A stretch of DNA of 33,231 bases from Chloroflexota bacterium (lineage in GTDB: Bacteria; Chloroflexota; Anaerolineae; UBA7937; B3-Chlor): NCBI GenBank assembly GCA_030613785.1, contig JAUWLF010000043.1:1-33231 (forward strand), in the 5' to 3' direction. The position numbers were made by a program, and so were the translations under genes. This document shows, piece by piece, positions 31,192 to 33,231 of this stretch. Numbering within the stretch: the first letter of the stretch is position 1; every line of letters begins with the position of its first letter. A model generated the notes under the pieces. It was not told the DNA's origin. It worked only from the letters and a program-made list of their open reading frames with translations, and ran no database searches.

Positions 31192-32525
31192 GGCTCTTGC
31201 GTAGCCCCGTACTCCCCTCAGCTCTGATTCTTGTTGCCCTCACGTCCTGGCTAGTCCTACCCAGTCCCTCCATTCAGCAGATTCCTCATTCTGAGATTGA
31301 TCAGACATGTGGCGAGGGCCGCCTCGAAGAGCGCGACGGACTGCGTATCCTTCGTCTCAAGGGAACGCCGTACGAAATGGGGTACCAGCACGGGGTTCTG
31401 CTGCACGACGAGGTACGGGCCGCGCTGCACTCCGCCATCTACGAGGAACTCGTTCTGGGTAGCCCGATTTCCCACTTTCTGCTCCTCAGGCATGCGCGGT
31501 ACGTGCACAGCTATGTCCCATTGGAATACCGAGAGGAAATGCGCGGTCTGGCTGATGGGGCCAACATTGGCTACTTGGATGTCCTTGTTCTCAATAGCCA
31601 CCGTGATTTTGTCACTGAGTTACAGTCCGGTCTCCGTCTTGGTCGGCTCCTCCTGAGATTGGATCCACCGTTCATTCCTCCCTGGGGTCCATCTGGTGCG
31701 CGCTCATCTCGGACAGCGATGTCGGAAGGTGCATCGCGTGGCACCGGCGGAGCGTATCCTCGAGGGTGGACTCTTGCGGCTTTTGGGAGTGCTACCAGGG
31801 ATGGCGGGCTGTTGCAGAGTCTCGACCTCTCCAGTGCTCTGCTCTCGCCAGAGGAACTGCTTCTCATCGTGTACGAACCGAAGGGCGGTAACAGCTTGGC
31901 CGCCGTTACTTGGCCTGGGGCGGTTGGCGTCACGATAGGTCTGAACGAAGAGAAGATATCTGTAACGGCGTTGCCCGTGCTCTCTCAAGATGCCTCCCTC
32001 GACGGCATCCCGCTGCCGATTCTGCTGCGCGATGTGCTCCAGTATGCAGGGGATATTCCGACGGCCGAGAGGCTCCTCGCCAGCGCCACCCGCACTACCG
32101 GACACAATGTGATCGTTGGCGATGGTAAGCCAGCCGACGCTCAGGCCATTGAGTTGTCGGCGCACGTGTATGCAGTCTTCGAGGCCGAGGATGACCTTGT
32201 TATTCGCACCAATCAGTACCTGGATCCTGCACTCTCGAGAACTCAAGACACCTCTGCGCAAGACGAACACGCGCCCGGTCAGGCGCTCGTCGAGGCGCTG
32301 GCGGAAGCGGTGAACAGCCAGTCTGGGCGACTGGATCTGCGGAGTGTCACCAATCTGCTGGTCGAAAGCCGCCGCGCAAGGGGCCAAGACCACTCTTCTG
32401 GAGAGGGCGAGAGTGTTCTTGGGGTTGTGATCGCTTCTAGCGACCTGGAGATGTGGGTCATCCTAGGCGGGAGCACCGAGGGAGGCGTCAGAAGGATAGG
32501 TCTCAGATTGCAGGAGGGACAGTGA
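31188..32525 (+). CDS. C45 / acyl-CoA:6-APA acyltransferase-like (Ntn hydrolase) protein, nucleophile Cys apparently replaced
   Basis: A 445-residue protein with an N-terminal hydrophobic segment (about residues 8-28), probably a signal or anchor. The C45 landmarks LRLKGTPYEMGYQHGVLL and the MRGLADGANIGYLDVLVLN region are followed by a low-complexity stretch and then GWTLAAFGSATRDGGLLQSLDLS. In C45 proteins this block normally reads GCTSFAAWGxATxDG, with the Cys as autocatalytic nucleophile; here it is Trp194. The later IRTNQYLDPAL fits the RTNHY block of the family, with Gln in place of His. It is therefore probably an inactive relative or a binding protein. GTG 31188 overlaps the kinase stop, so it may be a sensor or output partner of that kinase. 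Confidence 0.7.
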   Translation: MRLLRSPVLPSALILVALTSWLVLPSPSIQQIPHSEIDQTCGEGRLEERDGLRILRLKGTPYEMGYQHGVLLHDEVRAALHSAIYEELVLGSPISHFLLLRHARYVHSYVPLEYREEMRGLADGANIGYLDVLVLNSHRDFVTELQSGLRLGRLLLRLDPPFIPPWGPSGARSSRTAMSEGASRGTGGAYPRGWTLAAFGSATRDGGLLQSLDLSSALLSPEELLLIVYEPKGGNSLAAVTWPGAVGVTIGLNEEKISVTALPVLSQDASLDGIPLPILLRDVLQYAGDIPTAERLLASATRTTGHNVIVGDGKPADAQAIELSAHVYAVFEAEDDLVIRTNQYLDPALSRTQDTSAQDEHAPGQALVEALAEAVNSQSGRLDLRSVTNLLVESRRARGQDHSSGEGESVLGVVIASSDLEMWVILGGSTEGGVRRIGLRLQEGQ

Positions 32526-32544
32526 CGTTGACAAGGCGATTCGG

Positions 32545-32718
32545 ATGTGGCGGATCAACTCGACCGCGCAGCCAGTCCTTGCCAGCGACGCCCTCTATGG
32601 TGTCAGTGGATATCCTGCGGCTCGTCTCACGGCGCTCCGTGATGCCCATCCTCGGTCTGATATGAGGATGATCGAGGCAATCGCTCTGCAAGGGCGGTTC
32701 TCTCCATCGGTACACTGA
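32545..32718 (+). CDS. Possible small protein or gene fragment, 57 codons
   Basis: In the otherwise empty 32526-32861 stretch one frame starts at ATG 32545 and runs 57 codons to TGA 32716-32718. Its codons have high GC at third positions like the neighbouring genes, and the product (MWRINSTAQPVLASD, later YPAARLTALRDAHPRSDMRM) has a normal amino acid mix. The frame is open without stops for a few codons upstream too. No ribosome binding site of note is seen. It may be a degraded C-terminal fragment, perhaps of a C45-like relative, since such proteins have a similar helical part. I cannot identify it. Confidence 0.3.
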   Translation: MWRINSTAQPVLASDALYGVSGYPAARLTALRDAHPRSDMRMIEAIALQGRFSPSVH

Positions 32719-32784
32719 GACTGCTTGCTGTCTCTCAAGCTGCAACAGAGTGGGCTAAGTGAGCTGGATTTGTGGCACACTGTC

Positions 32785-32813
32785 TTGGCACTGCATAGCA
32801 AGTGCGGTACAAT
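32785..32813 (+). promoter_or_regulatory. Putative promoter of the second response-regulator gene
   Basis: TTGGCA (32785-32790), 17 bases, TACAAT (32808-32813), 48 bases before the ATG at 32862. It has the same spacing and -10 as the promoter of the related kinase gene at 29457-29485. Confidence 0.6.
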
Positions 32814-32861
32814 GGTTCTTCGGTCGGCTGTGCGTCACAGACGCTTTGACAAGGAGGCACC

Positions 32862-33231
32862 ATGCCCGGGGAGAAGATCCTTGTTATCGAGGATAGCCCG
32901 GAGTTCCTCGGCGTTCTGGCCGAGGACGTCTTGCCGTTGCATGGATATGAGGTCCTCACTGCCACCACAGGAAGGGAGGGGTTGAGCAAGCTCTCCTTGG
33001 AGAGTCCCGATCTAGTGTTGCTTGACTTGGAACTTCCGGACATGTCGGGCATGGAGATTCTCAGAAGCGTGGAGGAGGCAGGCAGTATCACCCCGATCAT
33101 TCTGATGACTGCCCATGGGTCCGAGAGCATTGCAGTGGAGGCATTTCGGCTCGGGGCCAGGGACTATATCATCAAACCCTTCACCTTGGAACAGGTGACC
33201 GGCGTGCTGGAGCGCGCATTCACCGAAGAGA
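32862..33231 (+). CDS. Response-regulator receiver protein, N-terminal part (runs off window)
   Basis: The 123 codons present form a whole receiver domain: ILVIEDSPEFLGVLAEDVLP, phospho-acceptor D55 in LLDLELPDMSG, LMTAHGS and YIIKPFT. It aligns without gaps to the receiver of the kinase gene at 29536, sharing most residues including long identical stretches, so the two are recent paralogues. The gene is cut by the window end, so it may continue into GAF and kinase domains as its paralogue does. ATG 32862 follows AAGGAGGC at 32851-32858 and a promoter. Confidence 0.9.
   Translation, partial: MPGEKILVIEDSPEFLGVLAEDVLPLHGYEVLTATTGREGLSKLSLESPDLVLLDLELPDMSGMEILRSVEEAGSITPIILMTAHGSESIAVEAFRLGARDYIIKPFTLEQVTGVLERAFTEE

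Overview
The window is about 33 kb of gene-dense, high-GC bacterial DNA with strong AAGGAGG-type ribosome binding sites and many GTG/TTG starts. No rRNA, tRNA, CRISPR array, IS element or phage gene was seen. The gene content suggests an anaerobic, chromosomal Chloroflexota-like bacterium (Anaerolineae or a relative): a tungsten-type aldehyde ferredoxin oxidoreductase, polyferredoxins, a LysM protein with Thr/Pro-rich linkers, and REC-GAF-kinase proteins. This placement is inference from gene content; no marker gene is present.

Region 1 (1-2457, minus strand) is an operon driven by a near-consensus promoter and a roughly 300-nt leader. It encodes a GNAT acyltransferase, an enolase-superfamily N-acylamino acid racemase/o-succinylbenzoate synthase, and the start of a THEP1-type NTPase. 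The first two match the known D- to L-amino acid N-succinyl racemisation pair. Region 2 (2475-6881, plus) is an operon of two tandemly duplicated four-cluster ferredoxins, an AOR, a MoaD/ThiS-like protein and a class III aminotransferase. The likely scheme is amine to aldehyde to acid, with electrons passed to the ferredoxins.

Region 3 (6890-17506) is a mixed housekeeping/envelope stretch: a methyltransferase, unknown proteins, an alpha/beta-hydrolase-like protein lacking its nucleophile, a PAP2-like protein with an altered motif, a large GT-C-like membrane protein, a histidine phosphatase, a NUDIX hydrolase, a DUF1385 protein and a TPR protein. It also contains an apparent circular permutant of cofactor-independent phosphoglycerate mutase at 13395-14987. 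That is the most striking single gene in the window.

Region 4 (17697-26396, plus) is a nine-gene operon closed by a hairpin. It encodes a SucC-like CoA ligase beta subunit fused to a two-cluster ferredoxin domain, a SucD-like alpha subunit, a short citryl-CoA-lyase-type citrate synthase homologue, an HD protein, two complete aconitase/isopropylmalate-isomerase pairs, and an isocitrate/isopropylmalate dehydrogenase. Together these could connect 2-oxoglutarate, isocitrate, citrate, citryl-CoA, and acetyl-CoA plus oxaloacetate, i.e. the citrate-cleavage arm of a reductive TCA cycle by the two-step citryl-CoA route, or a homologous 2-oxoacid pathway. The ferredoxin fusion and the second isomerase pair are unexplained.

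Region 5 (26443-33231) holds a decayed gamma-carbonic-anhydrase remnant, a TtuB/TtuA-like tRNA thiolation pair whose sulfur carrier has a tail beyond its diglycine, a LysM-GH99-like surface hydrolase, a REC-GAF-histidine kinase, a C45/Ntn-hydrolase-like protein with Trp at the expected nucleophile Cys, and the start of a second REC protein closely related to the first.
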